Assembly: GCA_017385345.1 (NCBI GenBank)
Contig: JAFNRY010000067.1
Coordinates: forward strand, 1 to 6,364
Direction of reading: 5' to 3'
From: Kiritimatiellia bacterium
GTDB taxonomy: Bacteria; Verrucomicrobiota; Kiritimatiellia; RFP12; UBA1067
DNA length: 6,364 nucleotides
Shown: piece after piece, positions 1 through 6,051 of the stretch
How the letters are laid out: the number at the start of each line of letters is the position of its first letter
Position numbering within the stretch: position 1 is the first letter of the stretch
Notes under the pieces: generated by a model
What the model was told of the DNA's origin: nothing
The model's database searches: none
What the model saw: the letters and a program-made list of their open reading frames with translations, nothing else
Translations under genes and position numbers: made by a program

Positions 1-1242
1 GAGGCAAGTACGATTGACGTGCCGGTAATCGAAGGCGGAGCCGACGTGACGAACACGACCGTCGAGGTGGGACAGCCCTACACCGACGAGGTGATTGCCG
101 CGATCACCGAGATCGCGCAGTCCTCGGCGACGCGCCACGGCCAGGTCGTGGCGGGCTGGGTCAACTACGACGGCAGCGAAGTGACCGGCTCGACGATCGT
201 TTCGACGAACGACGTCCTCACGGCAGTCTGGACGACGGTCAATCCGCTTGTGCCGGAGACGAAGGGCGAAGGCGCGGTCGATACGTCCAAGGCGCAGAAG
301 TACGAGGCGTACATCCTCGACGGCTATGGCGGGACGATCGGCACGGTCGTTGTGAGCGTCGGCAAAGCCAACAAGAAGAGCGGGCTTTCGTCCGTCAAGG
401 CGCAGGTGAAGCTCGTCGGCGAAACGAAGACCTACACGTTCAAGGCGACGGAGGCGAAGGGCGGCAAGGCGGCACTCCCGACCGATGTTGCCACCGAGGG
501 CGTGGAACTTTACAACAAGAATCTCGGCACGATGACGCTCGATATCGGCGCGGAGGGCGTGAGCGGCGTGCTGGGCGAATACGAGATCGACGGATCGCGC
601 AACGTCTATAAGACCGACAAGGCCGCGTATGCGGCGTGGAAGGGGACGTGGACGGCGGCGATTGCGGACGCCGACGGCGCGTATTCGACGTTCTCGGTCA
701 AGGTGAAGAAGAACGGCTCCGTCAGCGTGAAGGGCGTTGCGTCCAATGGCGCGAAGTTCAGCGCCACGACGCGCCTTATGGTCGCCGACGACGGCGGCGA
801 GGCGTGTGTCGCGGTCAAGGGCAACAAGAAGGTTCCCGTAGGCTTCACGCTCTGGCTGGGGCTGGACGCCGACGGCGCGGCCTGCGCCGAGGGCGTCGAG
901 TCCGCGTCCGGCGATGCCGTGGCGGGCGAAGACGCGGTGGTGGGTAAAGCCGCCGTTGCCGATGCGGAAACGTGGACGCTCTCCGCTGGCGGCGAGCAGG
1001 TCGCCTCGCTCGGCTGGAACGGCTCGCGCTTCTCTGGCGACAAGGCGGTCTCCGCCAAGGTCAGCTACGTAAAGTCGACGGGCGTCTTCTCCGGCTCCTA
1101 CAAGGTCGCGACGACGTCGGCGAACGGCAAGGCGAAGAAGACTACGGTCAAGTTCAGCGGCGTGTTCGTCGATGGCGTCGGCTACGGCGCGACGAAGGGC
1201 GCCGCCGTGCCGGTCGTCCTCGCTCCGGTGCCAGCTGAATAA
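1..1242 (+). CDS. Large repetitive surface/secreted protein, C-terminal part (5' end outside window)
   Basis: The frame is open to the left window edge, so the GTG at 19 is not taken as the start and this is the last 413 residues of a longer protein. The first ~75 residues resemble a Listeria-Bacteroides (InlB B-type) repeat: GQPYTDEV, then AGWVNYDGSEVTGSTIV, then LTAVWT. The rest is Gly/Ala/Lys/Val/Thr-rich beta sequence in loosely repeated units: GTIGTVVVSVGKANKKSG near window residue 111-128, STFSVKVKKNGSVSVKG near 229-245, and VFSGSYKV to KFSGVFVDGVGYGATKG near 362-400. An Ala/Gly/Asp/Glu/Val-rich stretch (about 297-322) separates two units. It has no catalytic motif and no anchor such as LPXTG. 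From memory, this tail style is common in large exported proteins of Verrucomicrobiota/Kiritimatiellota relatives. A cell-surface or adhesin-like role is inference. The export signal would lie upstream of the window. Confidence 0.75.
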   Translation, partial: EASTIDVPVIEGGADVTNTTVEVGQPYTDEVIAAITEIAQSSATRHGQVVAGWVNYDGSEVTGSTIVSTNDVLTAVWTTVNPLVPETKGEGAVDTSKAQKYEAYILDGYGGTIGTVVVSVGKANKKSGLSSVKAQVKLVGETKTYTFKATEAKGGKAALPTDVATEGVELYNKNLGTMTLDIGAEGVSGVLGEYEIDGSRNVYKTDKAAYAAWKGTWTAAIADADGAYSTFSVKVKKNGSVSVKGVASNGAKFSATTRLMVADDGGEACVAVKGNKKVPVGFTLWLGLDADGAACAEGVESASGDAVAGEDAVVGKAAVADAETWTLSAGGEQVASLGWNGSRFSGDKAVSAKVSYVKSTGVFSGSYKVATTSANGKAKKTTVKFSGVFVDGVGYGATKGAAVPVVLAPVPAE

Positions 1243-1272
1243 GAAGACGTCTCTCTCGAGATTGTCCCGTCC

Positions 1273-1317
1273 GGCGCCGATGCCCGCATTTTCCGGGCAT
1301 CGGCGCCCGGCTTTTTT
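1273..1317 (+). terminator. Intrinsic terminator of the surface-protein gene
   Basis: A perfect 14-bp stem is formed by GGCGCCGATGCCCG (1273-1286) and CGGGCATCGGCGCC (1294-1307), with a 7-base loop. A run of six T follows at 1312-1317. It lies 30 bases after the TAA of the surface-protein gene, the usual place for Rho-independent termination. The four bases between the stem and the T-run make it slightly imperfect, but the stem is very stable. Confidence 0.9.
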
Positions 1318-1319
1318 CC

Positions 1320-1577
1320 GTTTCAGCCGGGCGGCTCGCCGTCGTCGAAGAAGGCGCGATCGCGGCCAAGCCGGCGCCGGAAGCCGGCGAATCCGTGGCG
1401 GCGTTGCCGGTCAAGACGCATCCGGGGCTTTACTACCAGGCGGCATGGGGCGGCGATCTCGGCAATCTGACGGCGGGCGAAAAGGTGAAGGCGACCGGCG
1501 AAGAGCTTTATCTCGGCGTAATCAGGCAGACCGGGGCGAAGGGTTTCTACAAGGTCTCCGTGAGCGAGGAACGCTAA
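1320..1577 (+). pseudogene. Orphan C-terminal tail of a surface-type protein (probable gene remnant)
   Basis: A reading frame ending in TAA at 1575-1577 encodes convincing protein from about 1338 onward. It starts with an acidic/Pro-Ala linker (VVEEGAIAAKPAPEAGES), continues with PVKTHPGLYYQAAWGGDLGN and AGEKVKATGEELYLGVI, and ends GFYKVSVSEER. The 'PGLYY...GFYKVSV' ending resembles the terminal beta domain of exported proteins in Kiritimatiellota-like genomes (from memory). The only start-like codon in the credible part is GTG at 1395, inside the motif-bearing part and without a Shine-Dalgarno. Further upstream the frame runs into the terminator hairpin of the previous gene. This suggests the 3' stub of a lost paralogue. 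The alternative is a real small protein of 60 residues from GTG 1395, which I consider less likely. The upstream gene ends in a different frame, so a single frameshift does not simply join them. Confidence 0.55.
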
Positions 1578-1605
1578 ACCGGTTTTCGCGCAAAAAGAAA
1601 AACAT

Positions 1606-1640
1606 GCGGCGCACGTCTTGACAACGTGCGCCGCAACTTT
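1606..1640. terminator. Hairpin terminator, probably bidirectional
   Basis: A perfect 11-bp stem pairs GCGGCGCACGT (1606-1616) with ACGTGCGCCGC (1624-1634) around the 7-base loop CTTGACA. On the + strand it is followed by AACTTTCTT, a modest T-rich tail, and it sits 29 bases after the stop of the orphan tail. On the - strand the stem is followed by ATGTTTTTCTTTTTG (complement of 1591-1605), a better U-rich tail. It can therefore serve + strand transcription from the left and - strand transcription arriving from dprA. The loop TTGACA resembles a -35 box, but I see no -10 box at the right distance. Confidence 0.75.
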
Positions 1641-1662
1641 CTTACATATTTCCTTTTTTTGC

Positions 1663-1692
1663 TTGATACCTCCCCAGGGAGTTTGATATACT
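1663..1692 (+). promoter_or_regulatory. Sigma-70-type promoter of the FadL-family gene
   Basis: The -35 box is TTGATA (1663-1668), followed by an 18-base spacer and a -10 box TATACT (1687-1692) preceded by TG-A (extended -10). A T-rich stretch lies just upstream (1650-1660). The predicted start of transcription is near 1699, giving a leader of about 27 bases. The 16-base core GTTTGATATACTTCCC (1681-1696) recurs exactly upstream of the tRNA-Glu gene with the same spacing, which strongly supports the call. Confidence 0.8.
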
Positions 1693-1726
1693 TCCCTCCA
1701 TCTGACACAAAACAGGGAAATGTCAA

Positions 1727-2998
1727 ATGAAGAAAACGATAGTTGTCGCCGCGGGGATACTTGCGTCTAATTGCATTTTTGCGGCTGGTTTCGGGCTTTA
1801 CGAGGCTACTGCGCGCGGCAATGCCCTCGGCGGGGCGCTGGTCGGCTCGACGGGCGATGCTTCCGCGAACTATTTCAACCCTGCCAATTTAACGGAATCC
1901 ACGAATGTGTCCGTAGTCGCCGGCCTTACTTTCATCAATCCGTTCTGCGACGTATATGTTGACGGCAGGCCGCAGACGAAAATGAATCCCGGCTGGTTCG
2001 TGGCGCCGACATTCTACGCTTCCGTTCCGCTTCCGTTCGACATGGCGTTCGGATGGGGCAACTATTCGGAATTCGGTCTCGGCACGAAATACGGGCGCCA
2101 CTGGGATCTGGCCGGCGACACGCTCGAGACGACGATGAAGCAGTACACGTTCAATCCGAACCTCGCCTGGAAGCCGCTGGACTGGTGGAGCGTGGCGGCC
2201 GGCATAAGGATGAGCTACATCCAGTTCGAGAACTTCAAAGAGCCGCATCACGGGGAAAGCTTCTACTACGACGCCTACGGCATCACGCTGCCGCAATACT
2301 CCAACGCCTACCATCTCAAAAGCCATCTTAAAGGCGACTCCTGGGACTGGGGGTACAGTCTTTCCACGAGCTTCCGGATTCTCACCAACCTTACCGCCGG
2401 CGTCGTTTACCGTTCGCGCATCAGGCACAACATAAAGGGCGATTTCAATCTCCGCGGCGGGGTGGACACGCCGCTCGGGCGCGTTTCCCAGCACGAAGAC
2501 CTCCACGCCGGCGCGAAACTCACTCTTCCGCAGTCCGTCACGTTCGGCGCCAACTGGGATGCGACGGAGAAGCTGCGCTTCGGCGCGGCGGTCACGTGGA
2601 CGGAGTGGAGCAGCGTCGAGACGATCCGCTTCAGGATCCCCAAGTACGGCTATTCGGAGCATCTCAAGTGGGAAGACGCGTGGCGTTTCGGCTTCGGCTG
2701 CGAATACGACCTTCTCGACTGGCTTTCCCCGCGCATAAGCTACGTTTACGACCGCGATCCGTGCAACAACGGCACGACGATGCTCCCGGCGGGCGACCGC
2801 CACATAATAGGCACCGGCCTCGGCTTCAAAATCACGGAATCGCTCCGCTTCGATCTCGGCTACAGCCTCGTGATGATGGAGGATTCCGACAGGCGCGTAA
2901 GTCTTACGACGATGTCGGGCGAGACGGAAACGCACAAGTTCTCCGCCCGCAATTCGTTCTCGCATCTGGTGTCGGCCACCGTGTCGTACTCATTCTGA
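1727..2998 (+). CDS. OMPP1/FadL/TodX-family outer-membrane transport protein
   Basis: This is a 423-residue outer-membrane beta-barrel of the FadL family, which moves hydrophobic compounds such as long-chain fatty acids or aromatics across the outer membrane. The substrate here is unknown. A Sec signal peptide covers residues 1-19 (MKKT, hydrophobic core, ...CIFA). The predicted mature N-terminus AGFGLYEATARGNALGGA matches the FadL N-terminal 'hatch' pattern that starts AGF. ASANYFNPANL (46-55) carries the conserved NPA motif. Near the end, LPAGDRHIIGTGLGF and SLRFDLGYSLVM are typical late barrel strands. The chain ends in SYSF, with the C-terminal aromatic used for barrel assembly. The length is normal for the family. 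AGGGA at 1714-1718, eight bases before the ATG, supports the start. It has its own promoter and appears monocistronic. The last 9 bases overlap the convergent dprA, and no terminator follows the stop. Confidence 0.93.
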   Translation: MKKTIVVAAGILASNCIFAAGFGLYEATARGNALGGALVGSTGDASANYFNPANLTESTNVSVVAGLTFINPFCDVYVDGRPQTKMNPGWFVAPTFYASVPLPFDMAFGWGNYSEFGLGTKYGRHWDLAGDTLETTMKQYTFNPNLAWKPLDWWSVAAGIRMSYIQFENFKEPHHGESFYYDAYGITLPQYSNAYHLKSHLKGDSWDWGYSLSTSFRILTNLTAGVVYRSRIRHNIKGDFNLRGGVDTPLGRVSQHEDLHAGAKLTLPQSVTFGANWDATEKLRFGAAVTWTEWSSVETIRFRIPKYGYSEHLKWEDAWRFGFGCEYDLLDWLSPRISYVYDRDPCNNGTTMLPAGDRHIIGTGLGFKITESLRFDLGYSLVMMEDSDRRVSLTTMSGETETHKFSARNSFSHLVSATVSYSF

Positions 2999-4093
2999 GC
3001 GCGGCGCCGCGACGCGGTTGCCGGGGAGGAAGACGAGCCTTCCCTTCATGCGCAGAGCCATGCAGAGCACGTTCAGTTTCGCGGCGGAGAACTTGGTCTT
3101 CGCCGCGAGCCTGTCCATGGAGACCGGCGTTTCGTCGATATTGCGCATGACTATCGATTCTTCCAGGGAGTAGGGGGGCGGCGGCAGCGTCGCCGCGCCG
3201 CCGGCTCCGCCATCGGCTGGCGGGTTCTCCGCGCCGCCTCTTTCCGGGCCGGCCGCGGGCAGCAGTTCGCTCATCTCGTACGCCACGTCCTTCGCGCTGC
3301 ATACGAGCCTCGCGCCCTGGCGGATCAAAGCGTGGCAGCCCGCCGACGCCGGGCTGTCGATCCGTCCCGGCACGGCCATGACGGTTCTTCCCATGTCGGC
3401 GGCCAGACCGGCGGTGATCAGCGTTCCGCTTTTGTACGGCGCTTCGACGGCGATCACGCCGGCGCAAAGGCCCGCGACGACGTGGTTGCGCTGCGGGAAG
3501 GTCTGCTGGTCCGGTCCCCTGCCGAACGGGAATTCGCTGATCACGGCGCCGCCGCGATCCACGATCCTCCTTCCGAGGATCTTGTTTTCTTCGGGGTAGA
3601 ACCTGTCGAGCGCCGAGCCGAGCACTCCGATCGTGACGCCGCCGGCGTCGAGCGCTCCCATGTGGGCTTCCGCGTCGATTCCGAGGGCGAGGCCGGAAAC
3701 AATCGCCCATCCGTCAGCCGCGAGGTCCGCCGAGAGGTTGTGCGCGATTGAAAGGCCGTATGCGGTCGGGCGGCGGGTGCCGACGATGGCTATGGCGGAC
3801 TTCGAGAGCGCGGAGATGTCGCCCATCGCATAAAGCGCGAGGGGGTGGCCGCGCACGGCGAGCAGCGCCTTCGGGTACGAAGCGTCGGCCGGGGTGACGA
3901 TAGACGCGCCGTATCTGCGCGCCTTGCGCAATTCGGCGTCAACGTCCACCGTCCCGCCCGCGCGCGCCTCTTTCGACGGGTACGCCGCCCATGCGGCCGC
4001 GACGCCGCCGGCGCGCTCCGCGAGGGCCGAAACTTTTACGGAGCCGATCTGCCCCGTCAGGTTGAATGCGACATACGCTTCACGCTCCGTCAT
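2990..4093 (-). CDS. dprA: DNA-processing protein DprA
   Basis: DprA (Smf) binds incoming single-stranded DNA during natural transformation, protects it and loads RecA. The 367-residue product has the full architecture. An N-terminal helical region (about 1-70) is followed by a Rossmann-like DprA core: IAIVGTRRP (101-109), SGLALGIDAEAH (133-144), YPEEN (166-170), SEFPFG (186-191), FPQRNHVVAGL (199-209), SGTLITAGLA (222-231) and VPGRIDSP (241-248). A Gly/Ala/Pro linker (about 280-308) leads to a C-terminal winged-helix domain (about 310-362). The ATG at 4093 is chosen because GGAGG lies seven bases upstream and the protein then begins at the normal family position. The in-frame extension to 4210 is Arg/Gly-rich and runs into a tRNA gene. 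topA, a common neighbour in other phyla, is absent. The gene is divergent from tRNA-Glu and convergent with the FadL-family gene. No clear promoter of its own was found. Confidence 0.95.
   Translation of the reverse strand: MTEREAYVAFNLTGQIGSVKVSALAERAGGVAAAWAAYPSKEARAGGTVDVDAELRKARRYGASIVTPADASYPKALLAVRGHPLALYAMGDISALSKSAIAIVGTRRPTAYGLSIAHNLSADLAADGWAIVSGLALGIDAEAHMGALDAGGVTIGVLGSALDRFYPEENKILGRRIVDRGGAVISEFPFGRGPDQQTFPQRNHVVAGLCAGVIAVEAPYKSGTLITAGLAADMGRTVMAVPGRIDSPASAGCHALIRQGARLVCSAKDVAYEMSELLPAAGPERGGAENPPADGGAGGAATLPPPPYSLEESIVMRNIDETPVSMDRLAAKTKFSAAKLNVLCMALRMKGRLVFLPGNRVAAPRSE
3563..3591 (+). terminator. Possible weak + strand terminator inside dprA (antisense)
   Basis: GATCCTC (3563-3569) and GAGGATC (3575-3581) form a perfect 7-bp stem with a 5-base loop, followed by TTGTTTTCTT. 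On the + strand this has the shape of a modest intrinsic terminator, which would act on transcripts running past the FadL-family gene. It lies in the coding sequence for the ILGRRI segment of DprA, so it may be chance. Confidence 0.3.
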
Positions 4094-4110
4094 CAGCCCG
4101 CCTCCGCTTG

Positions 4111-4147
4111 CCGGGCGCAAGCCCCCGCCCGGTTTTTCCCGTTTTTT
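4111..4147 (+). terminator. Intrinsic terminator on the + strand, upstream of tRNA-Glu
   Basis: CCGGGCG (4111-4117) and CGCCCGG (4126-4132) form a perfect 7-bp GC stem with an 8-base loop, immediately followed by TTTTT (4133-4137) and TTTTTT (4142-4147). It reads as a strong + strand terminator. No + strand gene ends nearby: the closest + gene upstream is the FadL-family gene, 1.1 kb away. It would stop antisense transcription through dprA and insulate the tRNA promoter that starts five bases later. On the - strand the same hairpin would fall in the dprA leader, just before its Shine-Dalgarno. Confidence 0.75.
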
Positions 4148-4151
4148 CCGC

Positions 4152-4181
4152 TTGCATCCGACGGACGAAGTTTGATATACT
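4152..4181 (+). promoter_or_regulatory. Promoter of tRNA-Glu
   Basis: The -35 box is TTGCAT (4152-4157), with an 18-base spacer and a -10 box TATACT (4176-4181) carrying the extended TGA. The core GTTTGATATACTTCCC (4170-4185) is identical to that of the FadL-family promoter. Transcription should start near 4188, leaving a tRNA leader of about 15 bases. The C-rich stretch after the -10 is a GC-rich discriminator, a feature seen in growth-rate-controlled stable-RNA promoters of other bacteria. Such control here is inference. Confidence 0.8.
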
Positions 4182-4202
4182 TCCCCCGTTCGTCGAAACA
4201 AC

Positions 4203-4277
4203 GGCCCCATCGTCTATCGGCTAGGACACGAGCTTTTCATGCTTGGTAGAGGAGTTCGACTCTCCTTGGGGCTGCCA
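4203..4277 (+). tRNA. trnE: tRNA-Glu (anticodon UUC), CCA encoded
   Basis: A full cloverleaf can be drawn. The acceptor stem pairs 4203-4209 with 4267-4273, the D stem GTCT pairs with GGAC, and the anticodon stem CGAGC pairs with GCTTG around the loop TTTTCAT (anticodon TTC at 4236-4238). The T stem AGGAG pairs with CTCCT around TTCGACT, followed by discriminator G and an encoded CCA (4275-4277). The U13-G22 and U11-A24 pairs, the four-base variable loop (no base 47) and A46 are glutamate identity features known from other bacteria. The first acceptor pair is an unusual G1-U72 wobble. It has its own promoter and reads toward the 3' end of the TPR gene, with no evident terminator in the 22-base gap. 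Confidence 0.97.
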
Positions 4278-4299
4278 ATCCCGCTCAATGCCCGTGGCG

Positions 4300-5688
4300 T
4301 CAGCCTTGCTGCTTCGCCTTTATCGCCTGCGACACCGAGAGCATCCTGTCCGAAAGATCTTCGAAGCCGACGTCGGTCGAATAGACGTCTTTGTAGTACT
4401 GGTACGCCTTTTCGAGGTCGCCGGCGTCTTCGGCGCATCTGCCGAGCTGGTACACGACTTTCTTTTTCAGGTCGTCCATGGTCGGTATTGCGTCGCGGGC
4501 CGTTTCCAGCTGCATGACGGCCATGTCGTTCTGCCCCTTCTTGAGGAAGCACATGGCGAGGTAGTAGAGCGCCCAAAGCCTGTCTTTCGGGCTTTTCTGC
4601 GCCAGCTGCAGATGTTCGAGGGCCTCGTCGTAGTATTCGTACGTGTAGTACTGGAGTCCGAGTTCGTAGCGCAGGTGCAGATCGTTGGGGTAGCGTTCGA
4701 CGCGGGCGGCGAGATCGTCGAAGACGAACTGGTTCTTTTCAGCTTCGAGCGACGCGGCGGACTGTTCGTCGCCGGCCTCGCGGTACTGGCCTATGACCTG
4801 GTCGTAATACTGGATCTGGGTCTGGGAGAGCATGCGGTCGAGCTCGGGGTCCATCGAGCCGGAGACTTCGATGGCGTCCTGCAGGCATTTCACGGCCTCC
4901 TCGAAGCGCTTGCTCTGCACGTACAGGCGCGCCAGGGCGCGCCTGTAGTTCATGTTCTTGGGCTCCGCTTCGATCTGCTTCAGCTTTTCCTCGATCAGCG
5001 CCTCGGCGTCGTCGCCGGTGACGACGGCCTTGTTCGCCTGGTCGAGCTTTTTGGCCTGCTCTTTGTTGGCGATGAGATTCTGGAAGCCGCCGCGCTTGCC
5101 GGCGGTCTGGTTCCAGCCGTCGTTCATCGTCGCCTGCGCTTCGGCGTTTTTGAGAAGCTGCAGTATGCGCTGGTCGCCGGGTTTGAGTTCTGAAAGCCTG
5201 CTGTAGGCGTCGCGCGCCTTGTCCCAGTTCTTGGCCATCTGGTAGTAGGTGGCGACGCGCTCCAGGAGCGCCGGATCCTTGTTGCCGCATTCGTAGGCCG
5301 CCTCAACGGTTATCGCGGCGTGGTCGGTCTTTCCGGCCGCCTCGGCCGCCTTGACGGCCGCTTCGATGTTGTCCGGGTCGAGGGGGTTTTTGCAGAGGAG
5401 CTTTTCCGCCTCCGCCATGGCCGCGACGGCGTCGCCTTTTTTCACCATCGAAAGCACTCTCTGCCTGTCCATGAGGCACGAGAGTTTCGCGCCGAGCCCC
5501 GTCTTGCCGTTTTTGCGGAAGTTGGCGATCTGGGCCGCGCGCAGGAGCTTGCGCGTCTCCAGAACGTCCGGCCCCGCGGCCACCGCCTCCATCAGCATGT
5601 CCATCGCGAACTCGTACCGGCCGGACTCGAACGCCTGCCTGCCGCGGTTTGTGAAGTTTTGCGCTTTCTGCGCCAGATCTACTGCCAT
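4300..5688 (-). CDS. Cytoplasmic tetratricopeptide-repeat (TPR) protein
   Basis: This 462-residue protein is built almost wholly of helical repeats, with no signal peptide or membrane segment. Clear TPR-like units include NRGRQAFESGRYEFAMDMLMEAV (about 14-36), LLERVATYYQMAKNWDKARDAYSRL (141-165), RRALARLYVQSKRFEEAVKCLQDAI (249-273), LRYELGLQYYTYEYYDEALEHLQLA (339-363), LWALYYLAMCFLKKGQNDMAVMQLE (371-395) and VYQLGRCAEDAGDLEKAYQYYKDVY (412-436). A Lys/Gln/Asp-rich section (about 190-245) breaks the array. The C-terminus DVGFEDLSDRM resembles the ending of other bacterial TPR proteins. Such proteins act as protein-protein scaffolds, and the partner here is unknown. The ATG at 5688 is chosen because GGAGG lies nine bases upstream and the repeats start right after it. 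The longer frame to 5946 is Arg-rich shadow sequence overlapping the upstream gene. It lies 50 bases after the Lrp-like gene, so co-transcription is likely. Confidence 0.88.
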   Translation of the reverse strand: MAVDLAQKAQNFTNRGRQAFESGRYEFAMDMLMEAVAAGPDVLETRKLLRAAQIANFRKNGKTGLGAKLSCLMDRQRVLSMVKKGDAVAAMAEAEKLLCKNPLDPDNIEAAVKAAEAAGKTDHAAITVEAAYECGNKDPALLERVATYYQMAKNWDKARDAYSRLSELKPGDQRILQLLKNAEAQATMNDGWNQTAGKRGGFQNLIANKEQAKKLDQANKAVVTGDDAEALIEEKLKQIEAEPKNMNYRRALARLYVQSKRFEEAVKCLQDAIEVSGSMDPELDRMLSQTQIQYYDQVIGQYREAGDEQSAASLEAEKNQFVFDDLAARVERYPNDLHLRYELGLQYYTYEYYDEALEHLQLAQKSPKDRLWALYYLAMCFLKKGQNDMAVMQLETARDAIPTMDDLKKKVVYQLGRCAEDAGDLEKAYQYYKDVYSTDVGFEDLSDRMLSVSQAIKAKQQG

Positions 5689-5738
5689 GATGTCGTTCCT
5701 CCGGAAATCTTCTGTTGGTTTTGCCGCGTCCCGCGCGT

Positions 5739-6044
5739 TCAGGGCGTCACGGGAAGCCGTCCGTCGCCGTCGCCGTCGAATCCCAGCACGCCGCCCGCCT
5801 TGTACGTTTTCAGCATGAAATGCGTCGCGGTGGAAAGCACGCCTTCGATCGTCGCGAGATCCTGCGCGACGAACTGCGCTACGTCCTGGAGGCTTTCGCC
5901 TTTCGCGAACACCAGCAGATCGTACGCGCCGGACATGAGGAAGCACGCTTCCACCTGTTCGTGGCGCGACACTCTCTCGGCGATTTTGCCGAAACCGGTT
6001 TCGCGCTGCGGGGTTATCTTCAATTCTATGACTGCTCTTACCAT
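5739..6044 (-). CDS. Stand-alone Lrp/AsnC ligand-binding (RAM) domain protein, no HTH
   Basis: The 101-residue protein matches the C-terminal effector-binding domain of Lrp/AsnC regulators: VRAVIELKITPQ (2-13), GFGKIAERVSRHEQV (17-31), the hallmark LMSGAYDLLVFAKG (36-49), LQDVAQFVAQDLATIEGV (52-69) and STATHFMLKTYKAGGVL (71-87). The tail DGRLPVTP resembles the ending of full-length Lrp proteins that neighbour aminotransferase genes in other bacteria (from memory). The usual N-terminal DNA-binding helix-turn-helix (about 60 residues) is absent: the ATG sits directly before the first beta strand, and the preceding DNA codes for another protein. It may be a small-molecule sensor that forms alpha-beta dimers/octamers or modulates a full-length Lrp elsewhere. 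That role is inference. The gene starts 7 bases after the upstream stop, and its GAGG (6050-6053) overlaps that TGA, which suggests translational coupling. Confidence 0.88.
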   Translation of the reverse strand: MVRAVIELKITPQRETGFGKIAERVSRHEQVEACFLMSGAYDLLVFAKGESLQDVAQFVAQDLATIEGVLSTATHFMLKTYKAGGVLGFDGDGDGRLPVTP

Positions 6045-6051
6045 GGCGTCC

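Noticed and set aside
1614..1637. TTGACA in the hairpin loop (1618-1623) as a -35 box
   Set aside because: No -10-like hexamer lies 16-19 bases downstream, and the sequence is the loop of a perfect stem. The real promoter signals begin at 1663.
1889..2965. Long - strand open frame (358 codons) opposite the FadL-family gene
   Set aside because: Arg/Glu/Val-rich composition without domain logic, typical of the antisense of a GC-rich gene. The + strand protein is clearly a real porin.
2999..3020. GC palindrome GCGGCGCCGC just after the FadL-family stop as a terminator
   Set aside because: It has no loop and no T-run on either strand, and it lies in dprA codons rich in GC.
4094..4210. In-frame 39-codon extension of dprA to an ATG at 4210
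   Set aside because: It is Arg/Gly-rich and unlike DprA N-termini. It overlaps the tRNA-Glu gene and its promoter on the other strand. The ATG at 4093 has a GGAGG at proper distance.
4243..5193. Long + strand open frame (316 codons) opposite the TPR gene
   Set aside because: It starts inside the tRNA gene and has a repetitive Val/Leu/Phe antisense composition that mirrors the TPR codons.
5689..5946. In-frame 86-codon extension of the TPR gene
   Set aside because: The added residues are Arg-rich shadow sequence of the Lrp-like gene. The ATG at 5688 has a good Shine-Dalgarno and precedes the first helical repeat.
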